From contig NZ_CP138953.1 of NCBI RefSeq assembly GCF_047126315.1, positions 2,294,001 to 2,358,000 on the forward strand: a stretch of DNA of 64,000 bases, in the 5' to 3' direction. The DNA is from Shimia sp022448905. GTDB taxonomy: Bacteria; Pseudomonadota; Alphaproteobacteria; Rhodobacterales; Rhodobacteraceae. The notes under the pieces are model-generated. The model searched no databases. It worked only from the letters and a program-made list of their open reading frames with translations, and had not been told where the DNA came from. Of this stretch, positions 17,801 through 24,384 are shown piece after piece. The translations under genes were made by a program, and so were the position numbers. Position 1 is the stretch's first letter; each line of letters opens with the position of its first letter.

Positions 17801-18495
17801 CGCAGGGATGAGAAGTTGGTGCCGGTGCCGGAGCCGTATTTGAACAGGCGGGCTTCGCGGACCCAGAGGTCCATGATGCCGCCGTCGCCCACCAGATCAT
17901 CCGCCACGGACTGAATGAAGCAGGCGTGCGGTTGTGGGTGTTCGTAGGCGGACTTGGATTTGGTCAGCTTGCCGGTTTTGTAGTCGACATAGTAGTGGCC
18001 CTGCGATGGGCCATCGATGCCGTAGGCCCAGTGCAGGCCGGTGTTGAACCACTGGGGCGAGTTGGGCGCGGCGCGCTGGGTCGCCAGCATGTAGCGCATT
18101 TCGTCAAAGTAGGCGCGGGCGTCGTCTTCTGTGGAGAAGTAGCCACCTTTCCAGCCCCAATAGGTCCAAGCCCCGGCGAGGCGATCAAACACCTGCTTGG
18201 CGCTGGTTTCGCCGCCAATGGTGACGTCTTCGTTGGCAGGCACGGAGCGCCACAGGAATTCTGGCACGCCTTTTTCGCGCACCTTGCGCAGTTTGGCGGG
18301 AACCCCGGCTTTGCGGAAGTATTTCTGGGCAATCACATCGGAGGCCACTTGCGACCAACTGGCCGGAACTTCGATGTCATCGAGGTGGAAGACGATGGTG
18401 CCGTCCGGGTTGCGAATTTCAGATTCGGTGGTGACGAAGTCCAGATCTGCGTAAGCGTCTTGTCCGGTCTTGGTGAAACGTCGTTGAATCTTCAT
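14830..18495 (-). CDS. nrdJ: Adenosylcobalamin-dependent ribonucleotide reductase (class II)
   Basis: The 1221-residue protein is of the long alphaproteobacterial NrdJ type. It carries the RNR catalytic barrel (for example PHACFIQSVADDL, NPCSEYMFLDDTACNLASMNL and the active-site region SVIAPTGTIGLVMDCDTTG) and ends in a zinc-ribbon-like tail with CGDCG, CMKCNTCG and a final Cys-Ser. It reduces ribonucleotides for DNA synthesis using coenzyme B12 and does not need oxygen. I chose the ATG at 18495; the in-frame TTG at 18519 adds eight residues. An NrdR-like box and two DnaA boxes lie upstream. Confidence 0.96.
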   Translation of the reverse strand: MKIQRRFTKTGQDAYADLDFVTTESEIRNPDGTIVFHLDDIEVPASWSQVASDVIAQKYFRKAGVPAKLRKVREKGVPEFLWRSVPANEDVTIGGETSAKQVFDRLAGAWTYWGWKGGYFSTEDDARAYFDEMRYMLATQRAAPNSPQWFNTGLHWAYGIDGPSQGHYYVDYKTGKLTKSKSAYEHPQPHACFIQSVADDLVGDGGIMDLWVREARLFKYGSGTGTNFSSLRADGESLSGGGKSSGLMGFLKIGDRAAGAIKSGGTTRRAAKMVIVDADHPDIEEYINWKVKEEQKVASIVAGSKMHEQKLNGIFDAIKAWDGAEADAYDAKTNDGLKSAIRDAKKSMIPETYIKRVLDYAKQGYASIEFPTYDTDWDSEAYASVSGQNSNNSIRVTDAFLKAVENDDDWELIRRTDGEVAKTIKARKLWEDVGHAAWACADPGIQYHDTVNAWHTCPEDGEIRGSNPCSEYMFLDDTACNLASMNLLSFLKDGVFQADDYMHATRLWTVTLEISVTMAQFPSKEIAQLSYDFRTLGLGYANIGGLLMNMGYGYDSDEGRALGGALTALMTGVAYATSAEMAGELGAFDGYARNSEHMLRVIRNHRRAAQGLTSGYEGLAVKPVPLDTENCPDQVLVELAKSAWDEALELGEKNGYRNAQTSVIAPTGTIGLVMDCDTTGIEPDFALVKFKKLAGGGYFKIINRSVPAALEGLGYSSAQIEEIVSYAVGHGTIGNAPGINHTSLIGHGFTTNEIEKIEAALGSAFDIRFVFNQWTLGEEFCTNVLGIPADKLNDPSFELLAHLGYTKADIDLANDHVCGTMTLEGAPHLKEEHYAIFDCANPCGKKGKRYLSVDSHITMMAAAQSFISGAISKTINMPNDATIEDCQKAYELSWSLGIKANALYRDGSKLSQPLAAALVEDDDEAAEVLESGSMQEKAQVLAEKIVEKIVVKEVARGREKMPERRKGYTQKAVVGGHKVYLRTGEYSDGSLGEIFIDMHKEGAGFRAMMNNFAIAVSVGLQYGVPLEEFVDAFTFTKFEPAGMVQGNDSIKNATSILDYIFRELAVSYLDRTDLAHIKPEGTTFDDVGRGEEEGVSNVSELSDTAATRSLEVLKQISSTGYLRKRLPQELVVLNGGGNISVDNSDAVKNLATLVPETAGATVSDVATSASVTAAVAPMDERAKAKMQGYEGDPCGDCGNYTLVRNGTCMKCNTCGATSGCS

Positions 18496-18689
18496 GCCTG
18501 TCTTCGTCCCCAGTGCCAATGTGTCCCGTGGTGCACGTTCTGTGCGTTTAGTGACGCGGCCTTTGCGAGCCCTTGGAGGCTAGGGCGGACCAACAGGCAA
18601 AGGAGGATCGGTGGGCAAAGCTGTGTGCATTGCCGATACAACAGACCCGGATGGGCGTTTGTATGAGTTTGTCCCCGCTACCTTGGTCG

Positions 18690-18705
18690 CCACTATATCT
18701 AGAGG
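18690..18705. promoter_or_regulatory. NrdR box-like operator upstream of nrdJ
   Basis: CCACTATATCTAGAGG at 18690-18705 matches the NrdR box pattern ACACTATATCTAGTGT at most positions. A weaker candidate, CCACAAACTGGCGTAT, starts 32 bp away at 18722, about three helical turns, which is the usual spacing of paired NrdR boxes. On the minus strand a TTGTGG and a TCTAGA about 18 bp apart overlap the two boxes and could be the nrdJ promoter. The nrdJ start would then have a leader of about 180 nt. I recognise nothing else in that leader. Confidence 0.55.
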
Positions 18706-18929
18706 GCTTTCTTGGCTGCTGCCACAAACTGGCGTATCGGCCCCTAAAGGGTCAACGAATTTATTTACGAAAAATCAGGATTTTTCCTGTTGACGGAAAG
18801 TGGTCGGCGGCGACTCGCGCAAGGCCTCCGATTCCTCCACAGGGGCATTTAGATCCCGTTAATATTGGTTAATTCCGCTAAACGTTTGAAAAAAGGCGTT
18901 TCTGCTTTGGGGGAGTGCTGGGGGAAGAG

Positions 18930-18972
18930 TTATCCACAATATGTAGGTTGGACGTCCGATTTATGTGGAAAA
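18930..18972. promoter_or_regulatory. Pair of DnaA boxes between nrdJ and phaZ
   Basis: TTATCCACA at 18930-18938 is a perfect DnaA box. TGTGGAAAA at 18964-18972 is the reverse complement of TTTTCCACA, which fits TTWTNCACA on the other strand. The two are inverted and 25 bp apart. The 18496-19086 stretch holds no gene that I can support, only these sites, the NrdR-like box and the phaZ terminator. Confidence 0.5.
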
Positions 18973-19019
18973 TGTTGCGGGTCGCAGATGTGCATCTTTT
19001 GCAACGCCACGGGGCAAAA

Positions 19020-19060
19020 ACAACAATGGGGCGAATCGTGCCAAACGATCGCCCCATTTC
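19020..19060 (-). terminator. Intrinsic terminator of phaZ
   Basis: A long inverted repeat (ATGGGGCGA at 19025-19033 with TCGCCCCAT at 19050-19058, extended inward by CGT/ACG pairs) is followed on the minus strand by TGTTGTTTTTG. It lies about 30 bp after the phaZ stop. Confidence 0.75.
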
Positions 19061-19086
19061 TGTGCGGAGGTTTTTGAACCGCCTGT

Positions 19087-20373
19087 TTAGGCGGCAGTGT
19101 TCTTATTGGCGGGCTTGCGCGTGGCCGACTTTTTCTTGGGCGCGTCCGCGTTGGCATCGATGAACTCGAGCACGAGGGGGCGGATGTTGTTGCGCCAGCT
19201 CTTGCCTGCAAAAATCCCGTAGTGACCGGCGCCTGGCTCAACGTGGCTTGCCTTTTTGCTGTCCGGCAGACCTGTGCAAAGGTCCAGGGCGGCAATACAC
19301 TGACCTGGCGCGGTGATGTCGTCTTTGGCGCCTTCCACGGTTTTCACGGCCACAGTGGTGATCTTGCTGATGTCGACTTTGCGGCCCGCGACAACAAACT
19401 CGTTGTTGGCGATTTCACCGTTTTTGAAGATTCGTTCCACTGTGGAGAGGTAGAACTCGGCGGTCATGTCCATGACAGCGAGGTATTCGTCATAGAATCG
19501 GTTGTGGGCGTCGTGGTCGGAGGCTTCGCCACGGGTCACGCGCAGGATCTGATCCGCGAAGGCTTTGGAGTGACGCTCGCCATTCATCGACATGAAGGAG
19601 GAGAGTTGTAGCAGACCGGGATAGACCATGCGGCCGACGCCGGGATACTTAAAGCCAACCCGCTGAATCATGGTTTCTTCCAACTGGCCCATGGTCACGC
19701 GGTGGCCAAAGTCGGTGACTTCGGTGGCGGCAGCATTTGGATCGATTGGACCGCCGATCAGGGTCAGGGAGCGAGGCTGCGCCGAAGGATCTTCCCCGGC
19801 GAGATAGGCGGTGGCCGCCAGAGTGAGCGGGGCAGGCTGGCACACGGCGATCACATGGGTGTCGGGGCCAAGCTCTTTCATAAAATCGACAAGGTAGAGG
19901 GTGTAATCCTCAACATCGAACTTGCCTTCGGACACAGGGATATCACGCGCGTTATGCCAATCGGTGATGTAGACTTCGCAATCGGCAATCAGGCTCTTCA
20001 CGGTGGAGCGCAGGAGGGTGGCGTAGTGGCCGGACATCGGTGCCACCAGCATAACCTTGCGGCTCATCGGCTTTCGGCCGGAGACCTCAAAATGGATCAG
20101 GTCGCCAAAGGGGCGTTCGATCACGGTGTTGATGTTGACGATGTGGTCTTTGCCGTCTTCGCAGGTGAAGCTGTCGATGCCCCAGTCAGGTTTCACAATC
20201 ATGCGCTGGAAAGCCCGTTCGGTGACTTCGCCCCAGGCGGCCATCCACTGCAAACCCGGGTTGGGGACCAATGCAAAGGCGGGGTAGGACGCCATGGCGC
20301 TCGCTGTTGCGCCCAACCATTGGTTGGTGTTGCGCATGGTTTCCATCAGGTCATACGTGGCCATGTATCGCAT
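19087..20373 (-). CDS. phaZ: Intracellular polyhydroxyalkanoate depolymerase
   Basis: The 428-residue protein matches intracellular PHB depolymerases of the PhaZ1 type. It has an alpha/beta-hydrolase core with a Cys nucleophile in VCQPAP (Cys178) instead of the serine lipase box, MLVAPMSGHYATLLR, and the late His in EPGAGHYGIF. It mobilises stored polymer to hydroxyacids or oligomers in the cytoplasm. The last 20 residues form a Lys/Ala/Thr-rich tail. It is divergent from phaC, with 107 bp and a PhaR operator between them. Confidence 0.94.
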   Translation of the reverse strand: MRYMATYDLMETMRNTNQWLGATASAMASYPAFALVPNPGLQWMAAWGEVTERAFQRMIVKPDWGIDSFTCEDGKDHIVNINTVIERPFGDLIHFEVSGRKPMSRKVMLVAPMSGHYATLLRSTVKSLIADCEVYITDWHNARDIPVSEGKFDVEDYTLYLVDFMKELGPDTHVIAVCQPAPLTLAATAYLAGEDPSAQPRSLTLIGGPIDPNAAATEVTDFGHRVTMGQLEETMIQRVGFKYPGVGRMVYPGLLQLSSFMSMNGERHSKAFADQILRVTRGEASDHDAHNRFYDEYLAVMDMTAEFYLSTVERIFKNGEIANNEFVVAGRKVDISKITTVAVKTVEGAKDDITAPGQCIAALDLCTGLPDSKKASHVEPGAGHYGIFAGKSWRNNIRPLVLEFIDANADAPKKKSATRKPANKNTAA

Positions 20374-20445
20374 GTGCTTCGTCCTATCGTTGGGCTATGC
20401 ACCCTAGTAATTCCCCAGTAACATTGAGGGGGCGCTTGGTTAATG

Positions 20446-20456
20446 CTGCACAGCAG
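20446..20456. promoter_or_regulatory. PhaR operator upstream of phaC
   Basis: CTGCACAGCAG matches the PhaR recognition pattern CTGC-N3-GCAG described for Paracoccus PhaR. It lies 25 bp upstream of the phaC start, in the intergenic region shared with phaZ. Confidence 0.6.
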
Positions 20457-20480
20457 CGACATTAGGGCGAATAGGTTAAT

Positions 20481-22274
20481 ATGACAACAAATGAGACTGA
20501 TACGGGCGAAAAAATGGAACGCTTGAACGCCAATTTGGCAAAAGTTGAAGCTCTGTCGCTGCGATTGACAGAAGTTTTGGGACGCCATAAGCCCTTGAGA
20601 GATGAACTAAATTCTCCGGAGCCTGAAGTTTTTATGAATGCTGCCAATGCCTATTGGCAGGCGATGGTCGACAACCCCGGAAAGGTGATCGAAAACCAGC
20701 TCGATCTGTGGAGTAAGTCGGTTAAATCTTTCGTGGACGCACAAAATTTGATGTTAAAGGGACAGTTTTCTGCACCGCAGGATGACACACCCACAGACCG
20801 GCGATTCTCTCATCCCATGTGGAAGTCGCACCCCTATTTCAATCTCCTGAAACAACAGTACATGCGCAATGCGGAGGCGATTAAGACCGCCGTTGGCGAA
20901 CTTGAGGGGCTCTCGTCGAAAGACAAACAACGCATCGAGTATTTCTCGAGCCAGATTGTTGATATGATGTCGCCAACCAATTTTCTGGGCACCAATCCGG
21001 AAGCTTTGGAGAAGGCGGTGGAGACCGAAGGGCAGTCGCTGATTGACGGGTTGCAGAACCTGATCTCGGATCTGGAAGCGAACAATGGCGAGACGCTGGT
21101 CAAGCTGGCGGATGAGGATGCGTTTGAGATTGGCCGCAACATCGCAACCGCGCCGGGCAAGGTGGTCTGTCGCAACCGGATGTTTGAGCTGTTGCAGTTC
21201 ACGCCGACCACCGAGACTGTGCATGAGATCCCGCTGATTATCTTTCCACCGTGGATCAACAAATACTACATTCTGGACCTGAAAGAGCAGAACAGCCTGA
21301 TCCGCTGGTGCGTCGATCAGGGCTATACGGTTTTTGTGGTCAGCTGGGTGAACCCTGATCCGACTTATGCGGATGTGGGATTGGATGACTATATCGAGGA
21401 AGGGTTCCTTGAGGCTATTGCTCAGGTCAAAGACATCACCAAGCAGAAGCAAGTGAATGCGGTGGGCTATTGTATTGCCGGAACCACGCTGCATTTGACG
21501 TTGTCCTTGATGAAACAGCGTGGCGACACATCGGTGAAGTCGGCGACATTCTTCACAACGCTGACCGATTTCTCGGATCAGGGTGAGTTTACGCCGTTCT
21601 TGCAGGATGACTTCATCGACGGCATCGATGATGAGGTGAACGAGTTTGGCGTGCTGCGCTCATTTATCATGCAGCGCACGTTCAGTTTCCTGCGTTCCAA
21701 TGACCTGATCTATGGACCGGCGATCAAAAGCTACTTTATGGGCGAGGCGCCGCCAGCGTTTGATCTGCTCTATTGGAATGGCGATGGCTCTGGCCTGCCG
21801 GGCAAGATGGCGCATCAGTATTTGCGCGAGCTGTGTCAGGCGAACAAGTTTGTGGGTGAGGGGGTCGAGCTGTGTGGCACGACTCTGAAGATTGCTGACG
21901 TGGATGTGCCGGTTTGCGCGGTGACCTGCGAAACAGATCACATCGCGCGCTGGAAGGATTGTTATCACGGGTTCCAGCAAACCAAGAGCCGCTCCAAGAC
22001 CTTTATTGTCTCCCAGTCTGGGCACATCGCCGGGATTGTGAACCCGCCGAGCAAGAAGAAGTATGGCCATTACACCAACACCGATGTCAAAGGTTCAGCG
22101 GATGAGTGGATGAATGGCGCGGCCTTCCATGAGGGCTCCTGGTGGCCGCGGTGGGACACATGGTTGTCAAAAAAGTCAGGTAAAAAGATCGCAGCACGGC
22201 AGCATGGCGATGAGAATCATCCGACGCTGGGCGATGCGCCTGGCAGTTACGTGCTGAAAAAAGCATATAAATAA
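20481..22274 (+). CDS. phaC: Class I poly(3-hydroxyalkanoate) synthase
   Basis: The 597-residue protein has the PhaC N-terminal domain (about 90-260) and the alpha/beta-hydrolase domain. The synthase lipase-like box GYCIAGT carries the catalytic Cys331. The conserved IIFPPWINKYYILDL, WVNPD and SGHIAGIVNPP (catalytic His region) follow. It polymerises (R)-3-hydroxyacyl-CoA onto granules. The length is typical of class I enzymes, and no phaE is present. No phaAB genes are in the window. Confidence 0.97.
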   Translation: MTTNETDTGEKMERLNANLAKVEALSLRLTEVLGRHKPLRDELNSPEPEVFMNAANAYWQAMVDNPGKVIENQLDLWSKSVKSFVDAQNLMLKGQFSAPQDDTPTDRRFSHPMWKSHPYFNLLKQQYMRNAEAIKTAVGELEGLSSKDKQRIEYFSSQIVDMMSPTNFLGTNPEALEKAVETEGQSLIDGLQNLISDLEANNGETLVKLADEDAFEIGRNIATAPGKVVCRNRMFELLQFTPTTETVHEIPLIIFPPWINKYYILDLKEQNSLIRWCVDQGYTVFVVSWVNPDPTYADVGLDDYIEEGFLEAIAQVKDITKQKQVNAVGYCIAGTTLHLTLSLMKQRGDTSVKSATFFTTLTDFSDQGEFTPFLQDDFIDGIDDEVNEFGVLRSFIMQRTFSFLRSNDLIYGPAIKSYFMGEAPPAFDLLYWNGDGSGLPGKMAHQYLRELCQANKFVGEGVELCGTTLKIADVDVPVCAVTCETDHIARWKDCYHGFQQTKSRSKTFIVSQSGHIAGIVNPPSKKKYGHYTNTDVKGSADEWMNGAAFHEGSWWPRWDTWLSKKSGKKIAARQHGDENHPTLGDAPGSYVLKKAYK

Positions 22275-22295
22275 CAAGGCGGTGAAAGGTTTTTG

Positions 22296-22335
22296 CTGCA
22301 GTGCAGCAAAAATCTCTTGAAATGCTGCGTCGCAG
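22296..22335. promoter_or_regulatory. Two PhaR operators upstream of the phasin gene
   Basis: CTGCAGTGCAG (22296-22306) and CTGCGTCGCAG (22325-22335) both match CTGC-N3-GCAG and are 29 bp apart, about three helical turns. The first sits in a longer palindrome, TTGCTGCAGTGCAGCAA. They lie about 90 bp upstream of the phasin start, where repression by PhaR is expected. Confidence 0.7.
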
Positions 22336-22420
22336 AAAGCATATTGTTGCCAGAGACTAGAAGCACAGCCCAAACCCTCCTCAATTATCACGGGCTGTTA
22401 TTTATTAAGGAACTGGACCA

Positions 22421-22867
22421 ATGGCTAAAGCAGCACAGGACATTACAGCGATGTTTAAAGACGTACTGGGCGCCTTCCCGGTGGACACCACTGCATTTGA
22501 AGACGCGTTCAAAAACTCCGCAGCTCTGAACGAGAAGCTGACCGCCGTTGCACTGGGTGCAGCTGAAAAATCCTCCGAGATCTCCACCAAGTGGACCAAA
22601 GACACTCTGTCCAAGCTGGGCGACATGTCCAAAGCGAAAGAAGAGCCAGCCGACTACGCCAAAGCGATGACCGACTTCGCGTCTGCTCAGGCTGAAGTTG
22701 CTGCGGAAAACATGGCGGCGTTCGCTGAAGTTGCGAAAAAAGTTCAGATGGAAACTGTTGAGCTGCTGATGTCTGCGGGCAAAGAAGCCACTGAAGAGGC
22801 AACCGCTGCTGTGAAAAAGGCCACCAACGACGTGACCGCGGCCGCGAAAAAAGCGACCTCCAAATAA
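22421..22867 (+). CDS. phaP: Phasin, PHA granule-associated protein
   Basis: The 148-residue protein is helical and alanine/lysine-rich with no cysteines, and it fits the phasin_2 family. Residues 10-115 form amphipathic helices and the tail has KKATNDVTAAAKKAT-type repeats. Phasins coat PHA granules and control their number and size. It lies between phaC and phaR. Two PhaR operators precede it and a strong terminator follows, as expected for a highly expressed, PhaR-controlled gene. Confidence 0.93.
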   Translation: MAKAAQDITAMFKDVLGAFPVDTTAFEDAFKNSAALNEKLTAVALGAAEKSSEISTKWTKDTLSKLGDMSKAKEEPADYAKAMTDFASAQAEVAAENMAAFAEVAKKVQMETVELLMSAGKEATEEATAAVKKATNDVTAAAKKATSK

Positions 22868-22919
22868 AGAAACGTCGCAAATCGGCACCCAGCTTCCTCC
22901 CTTGGGGTGCAGATTGCGT

Positions 22920-22950
22920 GAGCGGGCATATTGCCCGCTCTTTCTTTTTG
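22920..22950 (+). terminator. Intrinsic terminator of the phasin gene
   Basis: A perfect 9-bp stem GAGCGGGCA/TGCCCGCTC (22920-22928 with 22932-22940) with a 3-nt loop is followed by TTTCTTTTT. Confidence 0.88.
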
Positions 22951-22952
22951 TG

Positions 22953-22980
22953 CTGCAGTCGCATAGGCTTTTCTGCAGCG
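22953..22980. promoter_or_regulatory. Degenerate PhaR operators upstream of phaR
   Basis: CTGCAGTCGCAT (22953-22964) differs from CTGC-N4-GCAG in one base. A CTGCAG word follows at 22973-22978. Their position just before phaR fits autorepression, but the match is imperfect. Confidence 0.35.
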
Positions 22981-23005
22981 CGCTAAAGTTTTTGGGGAGA
23001 ATGAC

Positions 23006-23557
23006 GTGGGCGAAGACAATAAACCACTGCTGATCAAACGATACGCCAGCCGGCGGCTCTACAACACAGAGACCAGTGACTATGTCACGTTGGACGATAT
23101 TGCCGGATTTATTCGGTCCGGTCGGGAAGTCCAGATTGTCGATTTGAAAAGCGGGGATGATCTGACCCGCCAGTATCTGCTTCAAATCATTGCCGAACAT
23201 GAAAGCCGGGGCGAAAACGTTCTGCCGGTGAATGTGCTCAACGATCTTGTGCGGGCCTATACCACGCAGGCGACATCGATGGTGCCGCAGTTCTTGCAGA
23301 CCTCCTTTGATATGCTGCGCGAAAGCCAGGAGAAGGTGATGGAGAGCATGGGAACGGGCATGTCGATGCCGGGCCTGGAAGCAATGCAAGCGCAGCAAGA
23401 AGCCTTCATGAAAGCGATGACTGGCGGCATGGCCTGGCCGGGCAACTCGGCCCCTGCGCCGGAGAAGGCTGAGGCAGCGTCCGGGGAGGGCGAAGACCTC
23501 GATGACATCAAGAAACAGCTGGCGGAGTTGCAGGACAAACTGTCCAAGCTGAAGTAA
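23006..23557 (+). CDS. phaR: PHA synthesis repressor PhaR
   Basis: The 183-residue protein has the PHB/PHA accumulation regulator DNA-binding domain at the N-terminus (IKRYASRRLYNTETSDYVTLDDI, about residues 10-32) and the PHB_acc region behind it. The C-terminal half is rich in Met, Ala and Glu. PhaR binds both PHA granules and DNA, so the phasin is repressed until polymer is present. The start is GTG at 23006, with GGGGAGA 5 nt upstream. The ATG at 23001 is out of frame. Confidence 0.94.
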   Translation: MGEDNKPLLIKRYASRRLYNTETSDYVTLDDIAGFIRSGREVQIVDLKSGDDLTRQYLLQIIAEHESRGENVLPVNVLNDLVRAYTTQATSMVPQFLQTSFDMLRESQEKVMESMGTGMSMPGLEAMQAQQEAFMKAMTGGMAWPGNSAPAPEKAEAASGEGEDLDDIKKQLAELQDKLSKLK

Positions 23558-23583
23558 GTTCACGCAGCGGATGTGATAGAATT

Positions 23584-23616
23584 GAAGTGGCGCATTTGGT
23601 GCGCCACTTTTGTTTA
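23584..23616 (+). terminator. Intrinsic terminator of phaR
   Basis: An AGTGGCGC/GCGCCACT stem (23586-23593 with 23601-23608) is followed by TTTGTTT. Confidence 0.75.
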
Positions 23617-23712
23617 GGGCGTAGATATTGTGTCATATGCCCGAATTCCCTGTCTTTTGAGTGCTTTCGTGCTATGCTTGCCTTGTTGAGCAGACCAGTG
23701 AGGTAGAAAGCC

Positions 23713-24159
23713 ATGGCTAAGGCTCCCGCATCGACGCGCAAACGTGCGTCCACGAGCAAGTCGCGTACACGTGCGACCACATCCCGCAAAACCAGCGCCA
23801 GCTTGAAAGAGATTGCCGAAGCGGCGGAACCGTCTCCGTTGGAAGCGCCTGAGGTGAATGCCGAGGGGGAGGAGGAAGCCGGTGTGGATGTGATGCGCAA
23901 GAAAGAGCTGATCGAGGCAGCCGTGGCCCGCGCTGGGGTGAAAAAGCGCGATGCCAAGCCTGCGATCGAGGCGGCGCTGGCGATTCTGGGCGAAACCCTG
24001 GTGGCCGGGCGTGGCTTGAACATGCCGGGATTGGGCAAGGTGAAGGTGCAAAACAGCAAGGATTTGGAAGAGGTGCAGGTGGTGAACCTGCGTTTGCGCC
24101 GGAAAATGACAGAAGTTGCAGAAAGTGACGACGAGGGGCTTGCGGAGCCCGCGGAGTGA
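23713..24159 (+). CDS. HU/IHF-like DNA-binding protein with basic N-terminal extension
   Basis: The 148-residue protein has an HU/IHF-like fold in residues 60-140 (MRKKELIEAAVARAGVKKRD, then LNMPGLGKVKV and VVNLRLRR). Residues 1-35 are rich in Lys, Arg, Ser and Thr, like a histone tail, and are followed by a Glu-rich linker. HU proteins are normally about 90 residues, so the basic tail is an addition. It probably binds DNA without sequence specificity. The gene is followed 19 bp later by a tRNA-Val gene. Confidence 0.8.
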   Translation: MAKAPASTRKRASTSKSRTRATTSRKTSASLKEIAEAAEPSPLEAPEVNAEGEEEAGVDVMRKKELIEAAVARAGVKKRDAKPAIEAALAILGETLVAGRGLNMPGLGKVKVQNSKDLEEVQVVNLRLRRKMTEVAESDDEGLAEPAE

Positions 24160-24178
24160 GGTTAGAAGCCGCGTCATC

Positions 24179-24254
<76 letters not shown>

Positions 24255-24263
24255 TTATTTCAA

Positions 24264-24303
24264 CGGGCGCTCCCTTAAGTGGTTGAGCGCCCGTTTCTTT
24301 TTG
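24264..24303 (+). terminator. Intrinsic terminator after tRNA-Val copy 1
   Basis: A perfect 9-bp stem CGGGCGCTC/GAGCGCCCG (24264-24272 with 24285-24293) is followed by TTTCTTTTTG. Confidence 0.8.
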
Positions 24304-24339
24304 TCATTTTGGAGGACGGTTGGCACTGGTTGGCCGCCA

Positions 24340-24372
24340 AAAGAAAAGGGCACCGCGCGGCTGCAGTGCCTT
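24340..24372 (-). terminator. Weak intrinsic terminator of the RTX gene
   Basis: A GGCAC/GTGCC stem (24349-24353 with 24366-24370) with a long loop is followed on the minus strand by TTTTCTTTT. It lies 15 bp after the RTX stop codon. Confidence 0.55.
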
Positions 24373-24384
24373 CTCTCGTTAGAG

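Noticed and set aside
18858..18873. CtrA-like site TTAA-TATTGG-TTAA
   Set aside because: The spacing is 6 bp, whereas the CtrA pattern is TTAA-N7-TTAA.
18573..19077. Several short plus-strand reading frames between nrdJ and phaZ
   Set aside because: They have no recognisable motifs, no good ribosome-binding sites, and overlap the control sites and the phaZ terminator.
18496..19086. B12 riboswitch upstream of nrdJ
   Set aside because: I looked for the conserved B12 box on the nrdJ strand and found no convincing match, only partial GCCACT words. The NrdR-like box explains the region better.
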